From the NCBI GenBank assembly GCA_949128115.1, contig OX421964.1, positions 20,980,892 to 21,044,891 of the forward strand: a DNA stretch of 64,000 nt, given 5' to 3'. Shown here piece after piece: positions 25,931-35,698 of this stretch. Under the pieces are notes generated by a model. The model saw only the letters and a list, made by a program, of their open reading frames with translations. It searched no databases and was not told the DNA's origin. Both the position numbers and the translations under genes were made by a program. Source of the DNA: Anaspis maculata. Its lineage: Eukaryota; Arthropoda; Insecta; Coleoptera; Scraptiidae. The first letter of the stretch is position 1. Each line of letters opens with the position of its first letter.

Positions 25931-26409
25931 TTAATCAAATATTTTCCGACACATAGAGCTGAACGATGACAGCCCGCGAAATTTAAAAAATCTCTCAGTG
26001 ACTACGTCTCATTGACGTCAGTGAGATGTTACACTTCGATCAGTTGAAAGAAGTAACAATGTTACATCCGGTAGATGTCTCATGTGTGATGTTCAATTTA
26101 GGTTCATTTCGAAACATCTCTCAGACATTACAGATGTTTTTCGTATAACATCGCGGATGAACATCACATAGATGTGGAAGTAACGTTCATTGTGTTGTTA
26201 TTTTGTGACATGATTGAGATCATCTCATTTATGAAACATGACATGCTATGCTGAGTGGAACAACTTCTAGAAAGGTACGACGATATTTTCGTCAGGGTAA
26301 ACCTTGGTAAGATATCAAGAAATCGAGCCTCTTCTCTCAAGGTGTTAGTTGGTGAAACTTGGTGACGTAAACCCTTGCTCAGGGGGGTCACCTTCAGGTT
26401 GTAGGTCCC

Positions 26410-26549
26410 TTACGAAGCATTTTTTGGGTATCCGGAAAAACCGTCCTCCACAAAAACGTCCCCAGTAAGCTACATCCCCAAAAATAACGTCCTCAAAAAA
26501 ACCAGCCGGGCAAACCGTCCCTCACAAAACGTCTCCTGGAAATTACGTT
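26410..26549. repeat. AAACGTCC-word array
   Basis: Short words AACGTCCCC, AAACCGTCC and AAAACGTCTCC recur over about 140 bp. Complementary words (GGGGACGTTT, AGGGACGTT) form the block at 28270-28445, on the opposite side of the CACAAGG array and in inverted orientation. Confidence 0.6.
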
Positions 26550-28160
26550 CCCAAGACTACCGAAGGACACAAGGAGGCCTACCAGGGCTCAAAACGATAC
26601 GCAAAGCCATAAACATCAGACCGTCTATGGTCCCACACGGCGCAAGAGATAACAAAGTTATACACGTTAGTTCCGACGGAAGCCTTATCAAAGTGTTCCA
26701 AAGATGCAACATTAAGATAAAGTAAGTGAGTCTGCTGGAGCTTCAAACGGTCAAAGAAGACAAAAGGGGCACACTTGAGTTCCGAAATGTACAAGATACA
26801 GGAGGCTGGCAACGGGACAATAATTTCGAAAGGCACAAAAAGGTGCAAGGCAGCTCATCGCGCAGGGCTTCAGTATAAGACAGACAGAAACAAGGGGACC
26901 CGCCAGGACTTCGAAGCTTACTAAACGGCGTAACAATGAACACAAGCAATCCGAAAACCATAGAAAGACACAAGCTGGATCTTCAGGGCTTCAAACGACA
27001 CGCGAAGGCAAGCCAGCCCATGAAGATCTTGAAAACTGCATCAAACCTAGGAAGGCTCATCAGGGTTCCAAACGACAAAACCTACACTGGAGTTCCGAAA
27101 GCCACACGAAAGCACAAAGGGGCTCTTCTAAATGACACATGACCTCACAAGGTTGCTCGCTATGACTCGAACAGCCAATCAATAGGACACAAAGGGGCAC
27201 ATCAGGGCTCCAAACGATATCAGACAGACATAAGGTGATTCAATGAGGCTTTGAGACGATACAAAGAGGCTAAAGTTTCAACGACCACAAGAAGACGCAA
27301 GGGAGCTCATCGCAGGGCTTCAATGAGAGACAGATATAGCCCAAGACAAATAAATAGATGTATACTTTAGAACTCTAGAGGGCGATATATACAAGAGGAT
27401 AAGAGGAAACACAAGCATTCCAAAAGCCACACAAAACCTTGCAAGCTGCAACAAAACACTCCACCTCCTCCTCCTCCTCCTCCTCCTCCGAGTTCTAAAC
27501 GACATAGAGGCTGTCTCAAAGAAAAATCTTCCCAGAGGCCTAGGAGCCCCCTTGGCCTTTTCCCCTGATATATTTTTCATTCAATAAATTCATGTGACGA
27601 CTTTCTGTTAAGACATCCTGCATTAAGACACAAGCAGGTCCGCTGAATGCTCTGAACGCCCCAACGCCTCAAGGAAACACAACTGGGCACACTGGAGTTT
27701 CGAAAGAAGTCTAAAAAAAATACAAGGGAGCTCATCAGGGTTCTAAACGATACAATCATGGGGACAAAGTGCCCCCCCCAGGGCTTCGGACGGCCGAAGA
27801 AACACAAAGGAGCTAACAAAGAGTTTCCAAAGGCGACAGCATAGACCCAAGGAGGCTTATCAGAACTCGAAGAGCACATGAAACGACAGTGGGGCTCACA
27901 GGGCTCCGAGGAATGAAACATCAAGACACAATGGCTCTCTTGAACTTCAAACCAAAAGCCACAGCCACTTCGAAAATACACAGGCACATATATATGAGAG
28001 TTTCGAAAGCGACAAACATTGATGCATAAAAGCACAAGGCGTCCGCTAGGGCTTCGAATGGCCCAGAAAGATACAAGTGGGTAAACTTGGTAAATGTTAG
28101 ATGGTAACTATAGGCAAGTTTACACAAACGGAATCATCAGGACATACTCGGAGTTGTAAA
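26550..28160. repeat. CACAAGG/GGGCTC-word array, main block
   Basis: About 1.6 kb of irregular 30-40-bp phrases combining ACAAGG, GGGCTTCAAACGA, GTTCCGAAAGC and CACATCAGGGCT. It includes a (CTC)n microsatellite at about 27464-27489. Minus-strand frames up to 152 codons exist, but their peptides simply repeat the words (CFLGLSVL-like strings) and are not credible proteins. Confidence 0.7.
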
Positions 28161-28269
28161 AGTTACAAAAATATACAAGGCACACACACGACGGAGACAA
28201 CAAAGACTTCACTGGAGTTCGGGAGCAACAAGAAGACGAAAATGAGCCCATCAGGGTTACAAACCACGT

Positions 28270-28445
28270 AGCATGAAGTTTCCAGGGAATGTTTTTTCTG
28301 GGGTCGCAATTTCCAGGAGACGTACCAAGGAGAAACTTTTTTCAGGGACGTTTTTCCCGGGATTTTTTCAGGGACGTTATTTCTAGGAGAAGTTTTGTGG
28401 GGGACTTTTTTCTGGGGACGTTTCGTACGGGATGTCTTTTTCTGG
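28270..28445. repeat. GGGGACGTTT-word array (inverted partner of 26410-26549)
   Basis: Words such as TTTCTGGGGACG, CAGGGACGTT and AGGAGA recur over about 175 bp and are complementary in sense to the AAACGTCC block near 26.5 kb. Together the two bracket the CACAAGG array as diverged inverted flanks. Confidence 0.6.
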
Positions 28446-29696
28446 ATCCTTATTTTCCATTTTTTGGTCTTAGTGTCGGCTACTGAATTTTGGCAAGCTA
28501 ATTTCGTAACACCTTGTAATAATTTCAAAATACTATTATGATGATTTCCTTCTTTCTAGCCCTTGTAAGGTAACTTGACTTTACAAAATTAAGCCAGTCA
28601 AATGGGGAAAAGTAGGGTGAAGAAACTGTCGGAGTTTTGGGAATTGGACAGAGATGTTCGCTAAGGTATACATACTGATAAACATACTGAAAGTCCCCAC
28701 GGCATCTCTACCTGTTAAGTTCGAGCCGCCATCTTGGAAAAATGGTCCTTCGATCAAGTTTTCTGCTTATATTACGCTGATCATTAGCAATAATTCATTA
28801 ATTTTTTTTTATAAAATAACGTCAAAAGTAGATAATATCCTTTACAAGAAAAGTTGTTATTCACCTAATTTTCTTTAGATGTAGTTACTATAATTACTAA
28901 GATAAATTAAAAAAAAAAGCTTAGGTAAGTACAGTGGCAGATTTTCGCCTAATTGCTAGATATATCGTCATGAAGTTTCGTACAGATGTTGCCTATAAAC
29001 TATGTTCACTTGTACCGTCATTCTAGTCGGCTGTGAGATTTTGTTTTTAAGTTTCTAAATGTGAAATATAGAAAATCCCCAAAACTTTGCAGTTGGCTGC
29101 TCTGACCGGACCAGTTTAGGAACACATTTTTTGCGTAGTACTTTTGCAGATAGCCGGAACATTTTTGCAGGACGTGATGTCTGACGCTTTTTTCCATTTT
29201 ATTGGAAAATGTAGCAATTTTTCGACCTGTTTTTAATTTTCGCCAATGAACAAATGAATCAAAGGAGCCTTGACATTTGACAGTTGTCAAAAATATTTCT
29301 AAACTCTCGAAGCCGGTTCAACTTTCGATGCTTCAAATTTTAAAGTATACGATTCCCTTCGTCAAAAAAAGGGGCCCCATGCAATCATCAACCCCTTCGC
29401 CTCTTCCAGTCAAAAATACACGCCAAGCCCTGAAGAATTATATGCGATACAAGGATCGCCGTGCAGTCTGTCATTGGCAAAAGAGTTTACGTGTAAAAAG
29501 TAAATTAAACCAAATTTAAAAAAACCCAGCCGCTCAAAGCTGCGTATTGGACCGAAATTGATGTTAGTACCTTTAATTTGCAATTTGCTTTCGTTTTGGG
29601 GCTTCCCAGGACGAGTTTTTGTCGACCCTGAATGGGCCGTCGTCAAGATGACTTAGATTTGCGGCCGCCCCGTGCTCTTTTGGTGTCTACATGACA
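28446..29696. other. No gene recognised
   Basis: Unique-looking AT-rich DNA. Frames of 80-90 codons at 29018-29290 (-) and 29277-29519 (+) have no recognisable motif. Confidence 0.4.
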
Positions 29697-29730
29697 GCGA
29701 CTAGGGGGAGCTCTGCGTCCCCCTAGTCGC
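29697..29730. other. Perfect 13-bp hairpin
   Basis: GCGACTAGGGGGA (29697-29709) and its exact complement (29718-29730) enclose an 8-base loop. No U-run follows, so it is not a classical terminator, and the palindrome restores itself after any strand inversion. It may be a small MITE remnant or a structural element. Function unknown. Confidence 0.6.
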
Positions 29731-30892
29731 ACTTCCACGTATGACCAGGTCAGTTTTCCAAGATTTTAATATCAATTTGATAAGAAATATAACTTTACTT
29801 CCAGAGAAGTAAGTTTCACACCAGGTGAAAAGGCGGCAAGCCTACAATGCTAAAGTAGAAAATTTGCCCAGCCAACTAGAGTCACAGTACAAATGAACCT
29901 ACTATAGGTACCTATCTGTTTCCTACTATATCCTATCTATTTGTTTCCATCTAGTTAGGCTTTGATGTCGAAATAATCAGTCATTATTCCGAGAATCCAG
30001 TCGTCCTGATTGAAAAATAATTTTACACTCAAGTCAAGACCCAATGGGAATCTCGATTGAGGTACAGTGTAAAAAAAAAAACATCCGAAATTATCAAGAA
30101 GACAATCGAGTAATATTCAAAGCACACTGCGATATTTCCCGCTAACGCCATTCGGCGCCATCTACCCGAGCGAAGCCAAAGCCACCCGCGGGAACGAGCA
30201 GGAAGCGTTCGCGGAGATTACCGCGATCTGTATTCCGTCCGGCACCGCACCGGAGATAAAACTGGCGGGAAAAGTTGGAGAAATCTTTTTTACCGGCAGC
30301 ACGCCGCACTCTAGATTCCCACACACACATTCACGCATACAGATTGATTGAAACTTTGACCTGCGACCCGCGCGTAAGAAATCGCGAGACAAAGTTCAAA
30401 TCAGTTTAATCAGTTTCGAACCATAATAATAATAATGTGGAGCGACGAGGACGGCGCGACGCGTTCCAATTTCAGTCTTTCCCCAGAAGATTGATCGAAC
30501 GATTGAATAACAATAAAACGTGACTTCAATATGTAGGATGTGGGTTGGGTGGATTGCGATAATTTCTCGTGATTCTCCGTAAATTGATAGGTAACAAAAT
30601 GTAATCACACAACCACTATGATGGTAATTGATTCCACTACATACCACGTGAGCGGGCGGGAAGTGACTTATTACCTACTTCGCGAAAAAATGAAAAAATG
30701 GTGGCAAAAGGGAAATTTCAGAATAATGCATCAAACAAAACAATGAGTGGGTGAATCAGCATTACCTGTACCAAGCTTCAGCCAAATTGATCGGCCGATC
30801 TGGAAATTTGACAAAAAGTTTATTTCCAAATTTCAACTTTGAGCGCCTCTAACCTGTAATCATGTACCTAAGCTATGTACATGGTTGTTAGT
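29731..30892. other. No gene; GC-rich island 30130-30380
   Basis: Most of the stretch is AT-rich. At about 30130-30380 the GC content rises clearly, with many CpG dinucleotides (CGGCGCCATC, CCCGCGGGAACG, TTCGCGGAG). This could mark an unmethylated regulatory region or simply an old insertion. No open frame is convincing. Confidence 0.35.
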
Positions 30893-31040
30893 AAAATAAT
30901 ATAGGTACATACTCTCGACGGTAAACGCATCATTCCTGCTTCGGGCTAGAACTTCCAGGCAGAGCTTGGAGAAACTCTTTGCCCTCATCAGCAGTAATGA
31001 TGCATTTCCCGTCTCGGTACGTAATATACTATTATTTCGA
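30893..31040. mobile_element. ~145-bp palindromic MITE, same family as 34543-34857
   Basis: Arms starting AAATAATA pair with each other through GTAC, ACTC/GAGAC, CGG and AAACGCATCATT / AATGATGCATTT. The right end reads CTCGGTACGTAATATACTAT, almost identical to the right end of the element at 34543-34857 (CTCGGTATGTAATATACTAT). Non-coding. Confidence 0.6.
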
Positions 31041-31879
31041 TACATTCAGGTACTTAGTCGGGTACTGTATTGTATAAAATGATGAGGCGATGATTATTTC
31101 GCTTCCATCTATTCCAAACTTCTCTTCAAACTATAAAAAGTATTATATCGTCAATAAAAGTCCCATCAGGTAGGTAGGTAACCTAGTAGACGGGAAAACT
31201 TCAATTTTCCAAAGGTCGACAAACTTCTACATAGGTTGGTGGGTGGTGGTACCTCCTGCACAGAGTACACACTACAATATTCCGTAAACATACAAACGCT
31301 ACAGAAATAAAATTTTCAAGGGATGACGATATAAAAATATATTCATATACACTATCCACGTTCTGAAATCCGAATGCACCGCTTCGGCTGAGAGGCGGAG
31401 AGTTCTATGTCATTGCCACTTGGAATTTCCTGGATTCGTGCCAGGCCAAAGCGTACGGGAGCTTTGCATGAAATTGTGCATCTTTTGCGTGGATAGGGTA
31501 AATTTAATTTCAGGGGTAATAAAGTCCGTTTAAATTCGCAATTTTATGGTCGATATATCGCGCAAAAATATTAAATATGACAGTTTATTGTCCGGGAGGT
31601 CGACATTTCAAAATATAACAATTGAGGACACACCGGTCATTTTTGCCGCCAGTTCAACTGACCAGACCTCGCTCAATGACAGTTATCAATAAAACCCAAA
31701 ATTAGATAAGAGGCGCGTTCTATTTGTCGTCTGAGCCTAATAATCTAACTTGAGTAAGAGAGAGACAAAGTGAGAAATCGCACGAGAGGGAGCAAGATAC
31801 CACCAGCAACTCGGGTTAAATCACGTATTTCTATTAGAATAGTACCTATTCTATAGTTCTATTAGATGGTAAGTAACGG
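31041..31879. other. No gene recognised
   Basis: AT-rich DNA with insect-typical GTAGGTAGGTAA words. No frame, RNA or large repeat was identified. Confidence 0.4.
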
Positions 31880-31997
31880 GTGATCGAATGAATTTTTGCT
31901 CAAATCGCCTTTGATTCCTGAAAATCTGTCAAAAAAACATGGCTCGTGAGGAGATCAAGGCCTACCTTGCGGGGAAATTTATTCGATCACTCCGTAC
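31880..31997. mobile_element. Small MITE with GTGATCGAAT ends
   Basis: GTGATCGAATGAATTT at the left and AAATTTATTCGATCAC at the right form a 16-bp nearly perfect inverted repeat enclosing about 80 bp. Target duplication not resolved. Confidence 0.5.
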
Positions 31998-33599
31998 AAC
32001 ATGCCCACCCAATTGAGAAAAACATATTACGGTGGATTTATGCATGGAAATTTGAAATTTAGGATTTGCTTTGAGATCTAAGATTGAAGTGTTCATACCC
32101 ATCGGTTTCCCACATGACCATTCATACATCAAACTTAAAATTTAACATCCAATTTATTATTTTACAAGTTGGTTAACTTTCAACTTCGGATTTAGGAAAT
32201 TGTATGGCGCTTGCGCACTGTATGATATTTTCTGTTTCAATATTAAAATTTGACAATTTCTCCACCTGTGGCTCATACTTTAGGAAAATGAATGGAGATG
32301 AAAAAAAATTATTACATATTTTCTAAAACTGGCGAAATTAACCTCAAGTCGAGATTGAAAACAGCAGAAAGCTTATTTTACATCGTGCAGGTCAGTCGGG
32401 GGGATCAAAAACGAAACATATCAGGAACAAAAGTTGGGCTATCGAGTTTGCGGTTGCGCAAAAATCTGGCAGCACAATTTATTGCGAATACTAAGAGGGC
32501 AGGGCTTTATAACCTACTCGAGGCTCTGTCAAAACACAAACAACGACAGAACACGCAGCCACCTGATATCCAGATAAATCGCGAACGGACACTACGCTCC
32601 CAGCTCCGAAAAGCTCGAGAAAACCTTTCGGAAGCAATTTAAAAATAATGTCAATGTTAACAGGACGCTAAGCGGACTTGACGTGTCCCCAATTTAATAA
32701 AGAATCGATAAAGATAAAGGCCCCCCGTTGTAATAGGATAAACAAAAATAGATTGTGCTTCGACCTTTGGCAGCGCCGAGCTGCGAGAAAGAGAGCTTCC
32801 GATAAACGGATATGCATTACGAATTAATCAAATAATGAGTTCTAAGCGGCGGCTCATGGCACCCGAAGGGGAATTGGGGAAAGAAAAATGGACTGAAGAA
32901 AAAAAAAAGAAAAAGGCGTCGCCGGGTGTAGCCCGGCAGACAATAATAACAAGCGCGAGTTGAAGAAACTTTGTGTGTTGTTTGTTATCGCATAAATTTC
33001 CAACGTTTTAAACCGGATATAGGTATTATTGTCCTTCTGTATAATAAGTTGGTGAACCCTATTCATCCCACGCCGTATCAGCCGAAAAAAAAGTAGGTGT
33101 GAAAGTCCTAGTCAGGAAACACCGTACCGTATTCTCAGTGTTCGGGGAAGTGTTTATAGAGAATAATAAATAAAAATTAAACTCACCGGTACACGTACAC
33201 GTACAGTCCCAAATACTTGAGAGAAAAAATTGAAACTCACCTGAAAACAAAAAGGTATCATTAGGTCATTGTAAATTATAATAATATAACGTATAATAGT
33301 AAATTAATCCATGAGCGCACTAAAACATACATAGTAACGGTTTGAATGACTATAAATGAGATACAGTGGGGTGCTTATTTGTCTTAATGATCTGCAGTTT
33401 CCGATTTGATAAATTCCGAGAATTTCCTGCGTTCCAGACACAGTTTACACAATATTTCTATTTGTTCCGGAGGAATGTCTGGAATGCGTGAGTTCAAGCT
33501 CAAGCCCGTTTCAATGGGACTACTGTATTGAATACTTGATCCTTTTCAATGTCACTGCATCAAAATAAATTTAATGTGTGCTACCTACATAATAGTAAT
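31998..33599. other. No gene recognised
   Basis: The region includes a 116-codon frame at 32292-32642 (+), rich in K, R, S and N, with no domain I recognise. An A-rich tract lies near 32890. Otherwise unique AT-rich DNA. Confidence 0.4.
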
Positions 33600-33905
33600 A
33601 GAGTAGTCAGGTCCGGACCGAAACCGATTTGCTTGGGGGGGGGGGGGGGTGGGGTGAAAAATCTCATTTGCCGGCTATGATTATAGTGATGAATGACCAT
33701 TGGCGCACCCAGATTTATGGGCGGGAAAAAATCGGGAAGTTCTAGTGCATATTTTAGATAGATAGTCTGAATTAGATATGACTGGAAATAAAAGAAAAAA
33801 AAGAAGCTTGCTTTCGATGCGAAAATTAGACCGCCCTCGGTGGAAATCGAACTTCCGACTCTTGACATGACATTCGGACGCGCTGACCACCACATCACAA
33901 GCTTC
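33600..33905 (-). mobile_element. Probable tRNA-derived SINE relic
   Basis: On the minus strand, an A-box-like TGTGGTGGTCAGCGCG is followed by a B-box-like AGTTCGATTTCC (plus-strand position about 33841-33852). The presumed body continues to a G-homopolymer (plus strand, about 33637-33652). The head is intact enough to recognise; the 3' boundary and target duplication are not. Confidence 0.45.
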
Positions 33906-34542
33906 TCATTTGGTTTTCTTTCCTTCATTTTCTTGAAGATAGCTTTTAAAGAGAAACTGACACCAGTAGGTTATACCTTTACCAGGGTGAGTCTCAATAG
34001 CCCAAGAGCAAAAGATTTAGTTGAAACTCAAAAGAGCAAAAATATTCGAGAAATAGGACATCAATTATTTTATCAAGTAGGTATCATAATTATAATCAAT
34101 GGATTAAATGATAAAATCGAGCCCTCGTAAAGCTTTGGCCAGCTCTTCAAAAATTTCGTCTGTGGGTAATGTGTGCCTTCGTGCCTATATCCTATATCAC
34201 TATAAAACAGGGTGGCCTAACGAAAACGAAACGAATTTTCGGGCTTTTGACCTCATTTGATTGTATACCGTAATTATGTTCATTCACAATGAGTTAGCAA
34301 TCGATACATTCCTAACTTTTAAAAAGTTGGAAAATGAATGATTCCTTACAGGTTGGAAAATAACGTCACTTTCGGACCACGGGCGGAAAGTGACGTATGA
34401 AGAGAGGTGATCTGATCTAAACAGCTGTCGCGAAGTGTTGATGGATGCGTTGTTTGAGGTTTCCTATGCCTACCTGATAAAAACGTTTGACGCGAAAAAC
34501 TTTGGATAAAGCCAATTATTTGCATTTAAACTGGATCATTGT

Positions 34543-34857
34543 AAATAAAATCCTATACGTACCACGGAGTAAAGGTGCGTTCAGTCAGCTTATTCAGCCG
34601 CAAGTTTTAATTTTAGTCGCAAGCGCAGAAACGCCCATTGGCTCTTATGAACCAGCCTCCTCGGGACAGCCAATGAGCGATGCAGCGCTTACGACTAAAA
34701 TTAAAACTTGCGGCTAAATAAGCTGACTGAACGCCCCTTAAAGCGTCATTACAGCCTATACGGGATTCTATCTTACCTCGGCACGCCTCGGTAATATATT
34801 GAATCCCTTGGCTGTAATGAGACGCTTTCCACCTCGGTATGTAATATACTATTATTA
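34543..34857. mobile_element. Palindromic MITE interrupted by a Harbinger-like MITE
   Basis: Once the insertion at 34573-34738 is ignored, a left arm (AATAAAATCC ... AGCGTCATTACAGCC) pairs with the right arm (GGCTGTAATGAGACGCT ... TATGTAATATACTATTAT). The right terminus matches the element at 30893-31040. Confidence 0.55.
34573..34738. mobile_element. PIF/Harbinger-like MITE with TAA duplication
   Basis: A 166-bp element with ~55-bp inverted arms: AGGTGCGTTCAGTCAGCTTA at the left and the complement of AGGGGCGTTCAGTCAGCTTA at the right, then GCCGCAAGTTTTAATTTTAG in both. TAA flanks each side (34570-34572 and 34739-34741), the trinucleotide target class typical of PIF/Harbinger. It lies within the left arm of an older MITE. 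Confidence 0.75.
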
Positions 34858-35004
34858 GAGGGACATAAGTCCAGTCATGGGTTCGACAACTTCAAGCCAG
34901 CCTTCTGGAAGGGGCTTCAACCCTCCAAAAATACTGAAATAAGCAATGTCTTGAAAAATTTGCATCGAATCGGAAAGGCAAAATAACACCGCTGTAAAGA
35001 CAAT

Positions 35005-35310
35005 AGGGCATCGTCACTGACGTCATCAAGATGGCGGCATATGGCGCGAAATGGCAGTATCCTGACAAGCGACACTTTTCCCATATGACTCAATGCTAAT
35101 GCAAATTGCTTCCATTTAAATTCTAGGCCATTTTGGGGAAAAAGTACGCTTGCAAGCGCTTCCTTGTTCTTTTGTCTGTACATAACTGAAGAATTATTCA
35201 AGATTTCTCGATAACAAGACCTAAAACAATTATTTGAGGTGAACATGTTCCCCTCTGCAAGCCGTCAATTCATGCGTCACATTTGACATTTCGCATCGTA
35301 ACCTCAAAAC
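35005..35310 (+). repeat. Left terminal inverted repeat of the THAP/YqaJ transposon
   Basis: This pairs with 42027-42339. The shared core begins GGCGCGAAATGGCAGTATCC and continues through CATATGACTCAATGCTAATG to GACATTTCGC and AACCTCAAAA. The outer 50 bases differ by a small insertion/deletion next to the TGACGTCA motif. Confidence 0.85.
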
Positions 35311-35698
35311 CATCAACCATTTATTCGGTCATTTTGAAGATACCCGCGCCAAGTGTCTAACGTTGCAAAAAGTTTTTCTGTGTTCTGAAGTGCTTCCAAG
35401 TATTAAAATAAGTTTTTTTCAAAACTGACCCTCGAATCGAGCCCCGCTCTTCGATCTCCGCTTGCGATTTGTTCGTCGCTTTCACGAATCAAGATTGCAT
35501 TTTGTTTTGTAATACATTGGATTGAGCCTCGCTGTTCACACTGCGTTTTGTTTTTTACCACCACGCTTTGAACCAGCATTGAACCTGGCATTTTTCAAAA
35601 AGACGAGCCAAAATCTATTGAATATTTTTTCTATTTGGTCGAGGTAAAAAGTGCAAGTACTTTTTATCATTTTATACTTATGTTAAACTATTTTTCAG

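Larger units (their letters stand above)
24989..26258. mobile_element. Composite element bounded by CCACTCAGCA / TGCTGAGTGG
   Basis: A perfect 10-bp inverted pair closes the region. Just inside both ends lie about 280-340 bp rich in the words ACATCT, GATGT and GTGACAT (24989-25330 and 25980-26258). The middle holds a tRNA-like head on the minus strand (25366-25443) and a short block of the CACAAGG-word array (25540-25930). AACA-like bases flank both sides, but a definite target duplication is not resolved. There is no transposase, so any movement would have been driven in trans. Confidence 0.5.

Noticed and set aside
27577..28035. 152-codon minus-strand frame
   Set aside because: The peptide consists of repeated words from the CACAAGG array; absence of stops is a by-product of the vocabulary.
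17106..28445. CRISPR-like repeat arrays
   Set aside because: Repeats are degenerate, lack uniform spacers and leader, and the DNA is eukaryotic.
32292..32642. 116-codon plus-strand frame
   Set aside because: Lysine/arginine-rich without any motif, no splice or promoter context; left unannotated.
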